DNA of 7,857 nt from an uncultured Eubacterium sp. (GCA_947653505.1 CANTHI010000167.1:1-7857); one strand, 5' to 3'; shown: positions 1 to 6,762, numbered from the stretch's first letter. Translations and numbers: made by a program. The notes: generated by a model from the sequence alone, not told the origin.

Positions 1-8
1 ATATGGAT

Positions 9-233
9 TTAAGAAGATATGGAAGCTGTGTTCATAGCACGCTGCACCTGTTTCGTAAGTCCCGGGGAAGCAGGATGCAGGGATTCAAAATAGATCATGA
101 AATCAGATGCCTGTTTGAAATGATGATTTTCTCCATATTCTTCAAACTCTCTGGTCAGTATCCGTTTGATCGTCTGTTCACATGATTTTCTGGATGGATT
201 TTTGTGCGAAGAACTTAAATACGAGGATGGCAT
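9..233 (-). CDS. Small hypothetical protein (74 aa), unrecognised
   Basis: I do not recognise this family. The predicted protein is hydrophilic, with no signal peptide or membrane segment. Residues 1-16 are Ser-rich (SSYLSSSHKNPSRKS), followed by a charged, probably helical stretch (KRILTREFEEYGE), an aromatic segment (FMIYFESLHP) and a LTKQVQRAM helix. The ORF is supported as real by an AAAGGA Shine-Dalgarno (plus-strand 243-248) nine bases before the ATG, and by a promoter-like pair farther upstream (291-319). It is transcribed away from the AbiE-like pair, and an overlapping plus-strand ORF at 3-185 has no comparable start signal. The stop codon is only eight bases from the window edge, so I cannot tell whether the short C-terminus (NTASISS) is natural or a truncation of a longer gene. 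Function unknown; that it is a gene is moderately supported. Confidence 0.5.
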   Translation of the reverse strand: MPSSYLSSSHKNPSRKSCEQTIKRILTREFEEYGENHHFKQASDFMIYFESLHPASPGLTKQVQRAMNTASISS

Positions 234-290
234 GTGCAGAAATCCTTTCTATTATGAAATTTTCTGTTAGCTGCAAATTTTTCTTTCTAT

Positions 291-319
291 ATTATAATCA
301 TATAATGATAAAACGTAAA
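291..319 (-). promoter_or_regulatory. Candidate sigma-A promoter of the leftward small gene
   Basis: Read on the minus strand, a TTTACG -35-like box (314-319; four of six consensus bases) is followed after 17 bases by a perfect TATAAT -10 box (291-296). Transcription would begin near 284, giving a leader of about 50 bases containing the AAAGGA ribosome binding site. The -10 box is one arm of a short dyad ATTATA-N4-TATAAT (291-306). That could be coincidence in such AT-rich DNA or a regulatory site. Confidence 0.45.
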
Positions 320-415
320 GTAACATTATGCACCAATTTTTATATTTTGTTATATGCTGCTATGAGTATATAAATTGCTGCATTCACTCTTAAGTTTGCC
401 CCATCCCAGTCGTAT

Positions 416-432
416 GTTTTGTTTGACAGAAC
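416..432 (+). promoter_or_regulatory. Candidate operator dyad overlapping the -35 box
   Basis: GTTTTGT (416-422) and ACAGAAC (426-432) form an inverted repeat with one mismatch and a three-base centre, lying directly over the TTGACA -35 box. Characterised AbiEi antitoxins bind inverted repeats in their own promoter and repress it, so this is a plausible autoregulatory site. Only the dyad is seen; binding is inferred, and a seven-base dyad can arise by chance. Confidence 0.3.
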
Positions 433-452
433 CGTACAGTAAGGAATATAAT
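423..452 (+). promoter_or_regulatory. Consensus sigma-A promoter of the AbiE-like pair
   Basis: A perfect TTGACA (423-428) and a perfect TATAAT (447-452) are separated by 18 bases, one more than optimal. The expected transcription start is near 459. The leader is about 38 bases and ends at the ATG at 497, with a GGAG-type ribosome binding site at 480-483. This is the best promoter match I found in the window and gives the AbiE-like genes their own transcription unit. Region 234-496 between the divergent genes is AT-rich and holds no gene that I can support. Confidence 0.75.
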
Positions 453-496
453 GATATTAAATACTCGAATTCTATTTGTGGAGCGGAAAAAATGGT

Positions 497-1129
497 ATGA
501 GCGAAAAAAAAATGACCAGACAGGAGAAAAAAGAGAAGCAGGCGCAGCAAATACAACTGCTGATGGAACAAAATGGTGGGATTGTAAAGACGTCCCAGCT
601 CTATACGTTAGGAATGGATTATCGCCGGATACAGACGTTTGTAGATGATGGGGTAATTGAACGGGTAAAAAATGGATATTATTCCATGAATTTTCATAAA
701 AAACGGGAAGAGGAATTGATTGCTACGCTGTTTTCGGATGGCGTACTGACGATGGAAAGTGCGTTGTATTGTCACCGTTATCTGAAAAACAGACCTTTTA
801 AATGGACAATTGCGGTAGATAAAAATACATCCAAGTCAAGGTTTAAAATGCAGTATCCGATGGTACAGCCATATTATACGGAGCCTGAGGTGTTGCAGAT
901 GGGAATAGTGAAAATGGAGCTGGGAAATTGTGAAATGAATGTCTATTGCAAAGAACGTCTGATTTGTGATATTTTAAAATATGAGAACCGGATGGAGCGT
1001 GATGATCTACAGAAGGCGCTGCGTGCGTTTATTATGGATAAAGAAAAGGATATTGCAAAATTGCTGGAATATGCGCGGGAAAGAAAGGTATTGTCGAAAG
1101 TCCGGAATCAGGTAGGAGTGTGGCTGTAA
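497..1129 (+). CDS. abiEi: AbiEi-like antitoxin / winged-helix transcriptional repressor (type IV TA)
   Basis: The predicted 210-aa protein has the two-part AbiEi layout. A Lys/Gln-rich start leads into an N-terminal winged helix at about residues 17-62 (LLMEQNGGIVKTSQL, then a recognition-helix region, then GVIERVKNGYY). The C-terminal domain at about 68-210 carries the family pattern: TMESALYCHRYL, a beta-rich middle, CKERLICDILKYEN (compare the ERTLCDLLR-type motif of relatives), and a final DIAKLLEYARERKVLSKVRNQV. In known systems this protein represses its own promoter and counteracts the partner without stable binding. I chose ATG 497 because a GGAG site lies 13 bases upstream; an in-frame TTG at 476 would add seven residues but has no good ribosome binding site. 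The gene overlaps the next by one base (TAATG), typical of translational coupling. The family call rests on motif memory, not a search. Confidence 0.8.
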   Translation: MSEKKMTRQEKKEKQAQQIQLLMEQNGGIVKTSQLYTLGMDYRRIQTFVDDGVIERVKNGYYSMNFHKKREEELIATLFSDGVLTMESALYCHRYLKNRPFKWTIAVDKNTSKSRFKMQYPMVQPYYTEPEVLQMGIVKMELGNCEMNVYCKERLICDILKYENRMERDDLQKALRAFIMDKEKDIAKLLEYARERKVLSKVRNQVGVWL

Positions 1130-2013
1130 TGGGAAACCGGCTGTTAAATGAAACGTTTGTCAGACAGAGAAGTGAAGAACTTAGGATTCCGTTTGAAAAT
1201 TTGTTTGCGGCATCCGTATTAGAAGAAATCATGCAAAAAATTGCTGAATCTGAATATTCACAAAATTTCTGGATGAAAAACAGTATGTCACTGAATCTGG
1301 AAAGTTACCGGAAAAGGGTGGATTTAAATCTTTCCTTTTGTGTGAAAGAATCCGAACGTTTTCATTATAAGAAGAGTGACATCAGTAATTTGTCTGCCCA
1401 GCTGTTCCGGAATTATAAGAAGGAGGCTGTTTACTGGAATTATCATGTGTGGATGGATGAGGGAAAGTTTTTTATTGATGTCGTGGCAACCCTTTCCGAT
1501 ATCAAAGTACCAGTAAAAATCAAACTGGAACCAGTGACACAGGAAAATCTGATTCCTTATAAAAAGGATATCCAGTTATTTTCTAACAATCGCAGAACCA
1601 TACAAATCTATTGTTTTCCGAGTGAATATGTTATTTCGGAAAAATTTCTGGAGGTTATCGATAAGCTTGAGTTACTGAATGATTTGTCCTGTTATATGGA
1701 TATTTATGAAATATTAAAAAAAGATGTATTATCTGGCAGAAGAGTATGGGAGATGCTGCAGGAAGGTTGTGCGGCACGCCGGATTCCGATTGGGAATCAA
1801 AGGTTTGAAATGCTGATGACTTACCGGTCGAGCCGGTTTATGGAAAAAAAGTGGAAGGCTTATTTAAAGCGCGAAAAAAGAAAGCAGCCAGTGTGGGAAG
1901 ATGTCATGGATTATGTGGAGCGTTTTTTTGGAATTATCTGGGACCATATGTGCCGGAACATCGTTTATCTGGGAGACTGGATGCCGGAGCTTGGGAGATG
2001 TATTGATTCATAG
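1129..2013 (+). CDS. abiEii: AbiEii-like nucleotidyltransferase toxin with degenerate active site
   Basis: The predicted 294-aa protein occupies the toxin slot directly after the AbiEi-like gene. ATG 1129 is preferred over GTG 1120: an AGGAG at 1114-1118 lies ten bases before the ATG but only one base before the GTG. Family landmarks are in order: a leading helix ending ASVLEEIMQKIAES (28-41), FWMKNSMSLNL (47-57) where relatives have a LKGGT/S motif, VDLNLS (64-69) where relatives have DxD, KIKL (130-133) where many have a third acidic residue, SEYVISEKF (165-173, the conserved A/S-E-K) and YMDIYEIL (189-196, the KDxxD region). K50, S52, D65, K172 and D191 remain; the Gly, second Asp and probably third Asp are N51, N67 and K132. 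The ORF is unbroken. It could be a low-activity or repurposed member of the family. Its last codons form the first unit of the downstream repeat array. Confidence 0.7.
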   Translation: MGNRLLNETFVRQRSEELRIPFENLFAASVLEEIMQKIAESEYSQNFWMKNSMSLNLESYRKRVDLNLSFCVKESERFHYKKSDISNLSAQLFRNYKKEAVYWNYHVWMDEGKFFIDVVATLSDIKVPVKIKLEPVTQENLIPYKKDIQLFSNNRRTIQIYCFPSEYVISEKFLEVIDKLELLNDLSCYMDIYEILKKDVLSGRRVWEMLQEGCAARRIPIGNQRFEMLMTYRSSRFMEKKWKAYLKREKRKQPVWEDVMDYVERFFGIIWDHMCRNIVYLGDWMPELGRCIDS

Positions 2014-2140
2014 AAGTATTAATTTAGAAGTATTAATTCAGAAGTATTAATTCAGAAATATTAATTCAGAAGTATTAATTCAGAAATATTAATTCAGAAA
2101 TATTAGTTTTTAGAGGCATTAATTTGGAAGTATAATTTTA
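1997..2140 (+). repeat. 14-bp tandem repeat array (about 9-10 units)
   Basis: The unit consensus is GAAGTATTAATTCA. Complete or near-complete copies start at 2013, 2027, 2041, 2055, 2069 and 2083; units at 2055 and 2083 have A instead of G at position 4. Degenerate copies follow at 2097 (two extra T), 2113 and 2127. A further copy at 1997-2010 matches 12 of 14 bases and lies inside the last codons of the abiEii-like gene. The TAG stop is made by an inserted TA plus the first base of the next unit. The central units are nearly identical and the right-hand ones decayed, suggesting recent slippage or unequal crossover. The 14-bp period is not a multiple of three and no ORF runs through the array. 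It fills nearly all of the 143-base gap before the decarboxylase gene. Confidence 0.9.
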
Positions 2141-2146
2141 AAAGGA
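2141..2146 (+). promoter_or_regulatory. Ribosome binding site deciding a GTG start
   Basis: AAAGGA sits ten bases upstream of GTG 2157. The next in-frame Met codon lies inside the conserved HMPGHK motif (residue 36), so the GTG must be close to the true start. An ATG at 2150 is in another frame that soon stops. Confidence 0.7.
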
Positions 2147-2156
2147 TTTATGTATT

Positions 2157-3632
2157 GTGAAAAAGGGAGAAACAAACAGACAGATATTGCAGTCAGAACA
2201 TGATGGGGATTTGTATGAACAGCTGGCAGATTATGCAAAATCGGATTATTATCCATTTCATATGCCTGGACATAAGCGTGCAGAATTTAATTTTGTAAAT
2301 CCATATCAGATTGATATTACAGAAATAGAAGGATTTGATAATCTGCATCATGCGCAGGATCTTCTGTTGGATGCACAGAAAAGACTGGCGGATATTTATC
2401 ATAGTAAAAAATCGTATTATCTGGTAAATGGGAGTACATGCGGTATATTAAGTGCAGTCGGAGCGGTTGTCAGACGGGGAGATCATATCCTTGTGGCAAG
2501 AAATTGCCATAAGTCGGTGTATCATGCGATAAATCTATTTGGGTTAAAAGCAGATTATATATATCCCAGGTTTATGGAATGTGGAATACAGGGGACGGTA
2601 GAACCGGATCAGGTTGAGGATGCCTTGAAAATATACGGACATATTAAGCTGGTTATACTGACGTCGCCTACGTATGATGGAATTGTGTCTGATATCAGGA
2701 AAATAGCAGATGTTACGCATAAATACAATGCCAGTCTGCTTGTTGATGAAGCACATGGAGCACATTTTTCACTGAGTGAATTTTTTCCAGAGTCTTCGAT
2801 TCATCAGGGAGCAGATCTTGTCGTGCACAGCCTGCATAAAACGCTGCCGGCATTTACGCAGACGGCGGCTTTGCATGTAGCATCTGACAGAACAGACTGT
2901 AGAAAACTGGAGGAGATGCTTGGGGTTTTTCAAAGCAGTTCCCCGTCGTATCTTTTAATGGCTGGAATTGACCGCTGTGTTGGTATGATAGAAAGATCCG
3001 GACGACAGTTGTTTGAGCAGTATCGGGAAAGGCTGGACCGGTTTTATGAGGCTTGTACAAATCTGAAATATCTGCGTGTCTTAACTGGAAAAGATTATGA
3101 GGCGTATCATGTGCCTGCTGTCGATCAGGGGAAAATATTGATTCAGACGGGGAAAGCAGGAATAGATGGTGTGCAGTTATATCGTGTATTATTGGAGCGG
3201 TATCATCTTCAGATGGAAATGTGTACACCGCAATATGTACTGGCTATGACAAGTCTGATGGATACACAGGAAGGATTTGACCGTTTGTTTTGGGCATTGC
3301 TGGAAATTGACCGTGAGGTTTGTGGGCAGAAGAAAACAGAGACAGAGTATCCAGGGCTGAATTTGAAAGAAGTCTATGCAGTACGGGAAAAAATGATGGA
3401 AATTTCTGTTGCTGCTGATTCCGATGCAGAAGAGACAGATTTTAAGGATTGTGTCGGGAAAATATGCGCAGAATATATTTATCTGTATCCTCCTGGTATT
3501 CCGATGATCGTACCTGGGGAAAAAATAAGTGCTGAGCTTTTGAAGAATATTGGACAATGCAGAGAGATGGGACTGCAGGTACAGGGAATACGTGACAGAC
3601 AGTGCAGAAAAATTCTTACGGTTATTAGGTAA
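2157..3632 (+). CDS. Orn/Lys/Arg decarboxylase, short (YaaO/SpeA-type), PLP-dependent
   Basis: A 491-aa fold-type I PLP enzyme that decarboxylates a basic amino acid (arginine, lysine or ornithine) to agmatine, cadaverine or putrescine in the cytoplasm. Visible motifs are HMPGHKR (35-41), the PLP phosphate-binding turn NGST (91-94), the RNCHKS segment with H118 expected to stack on the cofactor, SPTYDG (170-175), DEAHGAH with D197 and H200, and SLHKTLPAFTQTA with the Schiff-base lysine K228. The small C-terminal domain (about 400-490) contains YPPGIP (444-449). The length matches the short Gram-positive form, such as B. subtilis SpeA and YaaO, rather than the large enterobacterial decarboxylases. 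The substrate cannot be told from sequence, so no symbol is given. In B. subtilis, yaaO occupies the same side of the tmk-holB block. It is probably the first gene of the operon; its promoter is unclear because the repeat array fills the upstream region. Confidence 0.93.
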   Translation: MKKGETNRQILQSEHDGDLYEQLADYAKSDYYPFHMPGHKRAEFNFVNPYQIDITEIEGFDNLHHAQDLLLDAQKRLADIYHSKKSYYLVNGSTCGILSAVGAVVRRGDHILVARNCHKSVYHAINLFGLKADYIYPRFMECGIQGTVEPDQVEDALKIYGHIKLVILTSPTYDGIVSDIRKIADVTHKYNASLLVDEAHGAHFSLSEFFPESSIHQGADLVVHSLHKTLPAFTQTAALHVASDRTDCRKLEEMLGVFQSSSPSYLLMAGIDRCVGMIERSGRQLFEQYRERLDRFYEACTNLKYLRVLTGKDYEAYHVPAVDQGKILIQTGKAGIDGVQLYRVLLERYHLQMEMCTPQYVLAMTSLMDTQEGFDRLFWALLEIDREVCGQKKTETEYPGLNLKEVYAVREKMMEISVAADSDAEETDFKDCVGKICAEYIYLYPPGIPMIVPGEKISAELLKNIGQCREMGLQVQGIRDRQCRKILTVIR

Positions 3633-3670
3633 AAAGAGTAAATAGTCAATGAAAGATAGCAGGGCAGAAT

Positions 3671-4111
3671 ATGGATTTGAAAGTAAATCAGACATCGGCC
3701 GTTGTGCCGGCAGAATCAGCAGCTCCGGTGGAACATGCAGGAGATGGATTTAAATTTGCATTGACAAGTGCAATTGAGGATGCGGATCTTCAGCAGCAGC
3801 TTGAGGCGATGCTGAAAGATATTACAAAGCAGGGCGAACTGATTGCGCGTCATATGGATATCCGTGATATGAAAAAATATCGTGGACAGATTAAAGAGTT
3901 TCTGAATGAGATAGTAAATCGTTCCCATAAATTTTCAAGGGAAAATTTTCTGGATCGCAGAGGCAGGCACAGGGTTTATGGGATTATACGTCTCGTAGAC
4001 AGCAATCTGGATGAGCTTGCGCAGGAGTTGTGTGAAGAAGAAAAAGATCATATTAAAATATTAAGTAAAATTGGCGAAATTACAGGTCTATTGCTGGATA
4101 TTTTTACATGA
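3671..4111 (+). CDS. yaaR: YaaR family protein (DUF327)
   Basis: A 146-aa soluble, helix-rich protein of the DUF327/YaaR family, which in Firmicutes sits just upstream of holB and has no firmly established function. The N-terminal 25 residues are Ala/Val-rich and probably disordered. The conserved body starts at [12 protein letters not shown] and includes [22 protein letters not shown], a motif region [17 protein letters not shown], then [25 protein letters not shown] and a C-terminal helix. The start is set by AGGG at 3661-3664, six bases before the ATG. The gap from the decarboxylase is 38 bases, with no tmk or yaaQ between them, and holB starts 24 bases after its stop. The family call is firm; function stays open. 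Confidence 0.88.
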   Translation: MDLKVNQTSAVVPAESAAPVEHAGDGFKFALTSAIEDADLQQQLEAMLKDITKQGELIARHMDIRDMKKYRGQIKEFLNEIVNRSHKFSRENFLDRRGRHRVYGIIRLVDSNLDELAQELCEEEKDHIKILSKIGEITGLLLDIFT

Positions 4112-4135
4112 ATCAAGGAAAACGGGGGTGCTGTT

Positions 4136-5125
4136 ATGGCTGGTTTTAAAGACATCATAGGACATGAACAGATTATTGAGCATTTTCAGAATGCAATAAA
4201 GCTGGATAAGGTTTCACATGCATATATTTTAAATGGTCCGGATCAATCAGGAAAAAAGATGCTGGCGGAAGCATTTGCAATGGCACTGCAGTGTGAGAAA
4301 AAGGGCACAGAAGGATGTATGGAATGTCATTCCTGCAGGCAGGCCATCAGTCATAACCAGCCGGATATCAGATATCTGGTACATGAAAAACCAAATACCA
4401 TATCGGTTGATGATATCCGCAGGCAGATCAATCAGGATATTGTCATAAAGCCTTATGCAAGTCCTTATAAAATCTATATTGTAGATGAAGCAGAAAAGAT
4501 GAATCCACAGGCACAAAACGCTTTACTTAAAACAATTGAGGAACCGCCAGCTTATGCAGTGCTCCTGTTGCTGACAACGAATGCAGATTTATTTTTACCA
4601 ACAATCCTGTCACGATGCATTTGTCTCAATTTAAGACCAGTAGCGAATGATAAAATTCGTAATTTTTTAATGAAAAATGTACAGATTCCAGATTATCAGG
4701 CAGATGTCTGTATGGCCTTTGCTCAGGGAAATGTCGGAAAAGCTTTGCAGCTGGCAGGTTCTGAGAATTTTCAGGAGTTAAAGGAATCTGCTGTACAGCT
4801 GATGAAGCGCATTAAAGATATCGATATCTATGAGATGGGTGAAGCTGTCAGACAGATTGGTGAGTACAAAATGTCTGTAAATGATTATTTTGACATTATG
4901 ATGATCTGGTATCGGGATGTGCTGATGTATAAAGCAACGATGGATATCAATGGACTGATTTTTAAAGATCAGGTTTATGATATTAAAAAGCAGGCCAGTA
5001 AAAGCTCTTATCATGGGATTCAGGAAATACTGCATGCTTTGGAGCGGGCTAAAACAAGATTAAATGCAAATGTAAATTTTGATATTGTAATTGAATTATT
5101 ATTGCTGACAATGAAGGAGAATTAA
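4136..5125 (+). CDS. holB: DNA polymerase III subunit delta-prime (clamp loader)
   Basis: A 329-aa clamp-loader AAA+ subunit that works with tau/gamma and delta to place the beta sliding clamp on DNA at the replisome. The start is typical of the family (FKDIIGHEQI...LDKVSHAYILNGP). A P-loop-like GPDQSGKK lies at 34-41, with Ser in place of the usual middle Gly; delta-prime does not need strong ATPase activity. Four cysteines (C53, C61, C64, C67) form the clamp-loader zinc module. The Walker B-like IVDEAEKM (115-122), ALLKTIEEPP (129-138) and sensor SRC motif (159-161) follow, then a helical C-terminal collar domain. GGGGG at 4124-4128 lies seven bases before the ATG. The gene is directly followed by ricT, whose ribosome binding site lies in holB's last codons, so the two are probably translationally coupled. 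Confidence 0.95.
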   Translation: MAGFKDIIGHEQIIEHFQNAIKLDKVSHAYILNGPDQSGKKMLAEAFAMALQCEKKGTEGCMECHSCRQAISHNQPDIRYLVHEKPNTISVDDIRRQINQDIVIKPYASPYKIYIVDEAEKMNPQAQNALLKTIEEPPAYAVLLLLTTNADLFLPTILSRCICLNLRPVANDKIRNFLMKNVQIPDYQADVCMAFAQGNVGKALQLAGSENFQELKESAVQLMKRIKDIDIYEMGEAVRQIGEYKMSVNDYFDIMMIWYRDVLMYKATMDINGLIFKDQVYDIKKQASKSSYHGIQEILHALERAKTRLNANVNFDIVIELLLLTMKEN

Positions 5126-5129
5126 GTTA

Positions 5130-6035
5130 ATGACGAAAATCGTAGGAGTCAGATTTCGCAATGCAGGTAAAATCTATTATTTTGATCCTATCGATATGGA
5201 TATGGAAACAGGAACGCATGTGATTGTGGAGACTGCGCGCGGTGTGGAGTTTGGTACGGTTATGATTGCACCAAAGGAAGTGGAGGATGATAAGGTAACG
5301 CAGCCATTAAAGCCGGTCATTCGTATCGCCACGGATGCTGACGAGCGGCAGCAGCAAAAAAATAAAGAAAAGCAGGAAGGTGCTTATAAAATCTGCCTGG
5401 AAAAAATTGAGAAGCATGGGCTGGAGATGAAGCTGGTACAGGCAGAATATACGTTTGATAATAATAAATTGTTATTTTATTTTACAGCAGATGGCAGAAT
5501 TGACTTTCGGGAACTGGTAAAAGATCTTGCCTCTGTATTCCGTACCCGTATTGAGCTGCGCCAGATTGGGGTGCGGGATGAGACAAAGATTCTTGGAGGA
5601 ATCGGGATTTGTGGAAGGCAGCTGTGCTGTTCTTCGTATTTGTCAGAATTTGTACCGGTTTCCATTAAAATGGCGAAAGAGCAGAATTTATCATTAAATC
5701 CTACTAAGATATCAGGAGTCTGTGGGAGATTAATGTGTTGTTTGAAAAACGAGCAGGAAACGTATGAGTATCTGAACAGTACCCTGCCAGAGATCAATGA
5801 GCACGTGACAACAAAAGATGGACTGAAGGGAGAGGTGCAGAGTGTCAGTGTTCTGCGTCAGCTTGTGAAGGTCAAGGTAGATGTCAATGGAGAAAAGGAA
5901 TTACGGGAGTATAAAGTCAATGAACTGAGATTCAGGCAGAAGAAACACAAAGTAAAAGTTTCTGCAGAAGAGATCAAAAAATTATCAGTATTAGAAGATC
6001 GGGAAGGAAAATCAAAGTTAGATGATACAAAATAA
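5130..6035 (+). CDS. ricT: RicT/YaaT, PSP1-domain regulator with cysteine cluster
   Basis: A 301-aa PSP1-family protein. In B. subtilis, RicT (YaaT) joins RicA and RicF in a [4Fe-4S]-carrying complex that promotes RNase Y-dependent mRNA processing and affects sporulation, competence and biofilm decisions. The N-terminal beta-rich part (VGVRFRNAGKIYYFDP...VETARGVEFGTV) is followed by the conserved core, including YTFDNNKLLFYFTADGRIDF (about 107-126) and RIELRQIGVRDE. Two matching cysteine groups, C161/C166/C167 and C198/C203/C204 (both CX4CC), are the expected cluster ligands. The C-terminal part (about 225-270) resembles a small beta domain, and the tail is Lys-rich. AAGGAGA at 5114-5120 lies nine bases before the ATG; the holB stop is four bases upstream. 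The start of the methyltransferase gene overlaps its last 14 bases. The partners RicA and RicF are not in this window. Confidence 0.93.
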   Translation: MTKIVGVRFRNAGKIYYFDPIDMDMETGTHVIVETARGVEFGTVMIAPKEVEDDKVTQPLKPVIRIATDADERQQQKNKEKQEGAYKICLEKIEKHGLEMKLVQAEYTFDNNKLLFYFTADGRIDFRELVKDLASVFRTRIELRQIGVRDETKILGGIGICGRQLCCSSYLSEFVPVSIKMAKEQNLSLNPTKISGVCGRLMCCLKNEQETYEYLNSTLPEINEHVTTKDGLKGEVQSVSVLRQLVKVKVDVNGEKELREYKVNELRFRQKKHKVKVSAEEIKKLSVLEDREGKSKLDDTK

Positions 6036-6762
6036 GCTCCTGCAGGGAGAACGTATAGATGAATTGCAGAGAAATGGTTATCAGATTATTCAGCATCCGA
6101 AGAGATTTTGTTTTGGGATGGATGCAGTACTGTTGTCGGGATTTGTAAACGTGAAGGCGGGTGAGTGTGTACTGGATCTGGGTACTGGTACTGGAATTAT
6201 TCCTATTTTGCTGGAAGCTAAGACGCAGGGGTCTCATTTTACCGGATTGGAGATTCAGCCGGAAAGTGCGGATATGGCAAGAAGAAGTGTAGCGCTGAAT
6301 CATCTGGAACCAAAAATTGATATTGTAACAGGAGATATTAAAGATGCTTCAAAGCGGTTTGGAGCATCTTCTTTTACTGTAGTGACGACGAATCCCCCAT
6401 ATATGATCGGAAAGCATGGACTGGAGAATACACAGAATGAAAAAACAATTGCCCGGCATGAGATTTTATGTACTCTGGAAGATATTTTAAGGGAAAGTGC
6501 AAAAATCCTGCCGCCAAAAGGAAGATTTTATATGGTACACCGTCCATTCCGTCTGTCTGAGATTATGTGCAAAATGACAGCGTATGGGATTGAGCCGAAA
6601 CGTATGAAGCTGGTATACCCTTACGCTGACCGGGAGCCGAATATGGTCCTGATCGAAGGACTTCGTGGAGGAAGACCAAGACTGACAGTTGAAAAACCAT
6701 TGATTGTATATCAGGAAAATGGCAAATATACAGATGAGATTTATGAAATATATGGATATTAA
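6022..6762 (+). CDS. trmN6: tRNA1(Val) (adenine37-N6)-methyltransferase family (YabB/TrmN6)
   Basis: A 246-aa SAM-dependent class I methyltransferase. Motifs in order are FCFGMDAVLLSGF (29-41, typical of the YabB/TrmN6 group), SAM-binding motif I VLDLGTGTGI (50-59), the acidic residue E77 at the end of strand 2, and catalytic NPPY (124-127), which marks N6-adenine (or N5-glutamine) methylation. E. coli TrmN6 modifies A37 of tRNA1(Val); the Gram-positive YabB group is assigned by similarity, so the exact RNA target is inferred. ATG 6022 lies inside ricT (14-base overlap), with AAGGA at 6004-6008 thirteen bases upstream, slightly long. A later start would remove the conserved ERIDELQ segment. 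In B. subtilis, yabA lies between yaaT and yabB; here the two genes touch directly. Confidence 0.9.
   Translation: MIQNKLLQGERIDELQRNGYQIIQHPKRFCFGMDAVLLSGFVNVKAGECVLDLGTGTGIIPILLEAKTQGSHFTGLEIQPESADMARRSVALNHLEPKIDIVTGDIKDASKRFGASSFTVVTTNPPYMIGKHGLENTQNEKTIARHEILCTLEDILRESAKILPPKGRFYMVHRPFRLSEIMCKMTAYGIEPKRMKLVYPYADREPNMVLIEGLRGGRPRLTVEKPLIVYQENGKYTDEIYEIYGY

Noticed and set aside
3..185. Plus-strand ORF of 60 codons at the left edge
   Set aside because: It overlaps the minus-strand gene that has a good ribosome binding site and promoter, and its own start has no visible upstream signal within the window.
301..306. TATAAT on the plus strand as a second promoter for the AbiE-like genes
   Set aside because: The -35 position holds only TTTTTC, and a consensus promoter lies at 423-452. 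The hexamer is more likely the mirror arm of the minus-strand -10 dyad.
2131..2136. Perfect TATAAT just upstream of the decarboxylase gene, possible -10 box
   Set aside because: Transcription would start at about the ribosome binding site (2141-2146), leaving almost no leader, and the -35 position 17 bases upstream (TTTTAG) is a poor match.
1997..2156. CRISPR array or replication iterons
   Set aside because: The units are directly adjacent 14-mers with no spacers of unique sequence, so not CRISPR. No replication initiator gene or plasmid feature is present, so an iteron origin is unsupported.
2854..3695. Long minus-strand ORFs opposite the decarboxylase gene
   Set aside because: The plus frame is a clear PLP decarboxylase with all motifs. 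The antisense translations are Cys/Phe/Leu-rich without recognisable domains or start signals.
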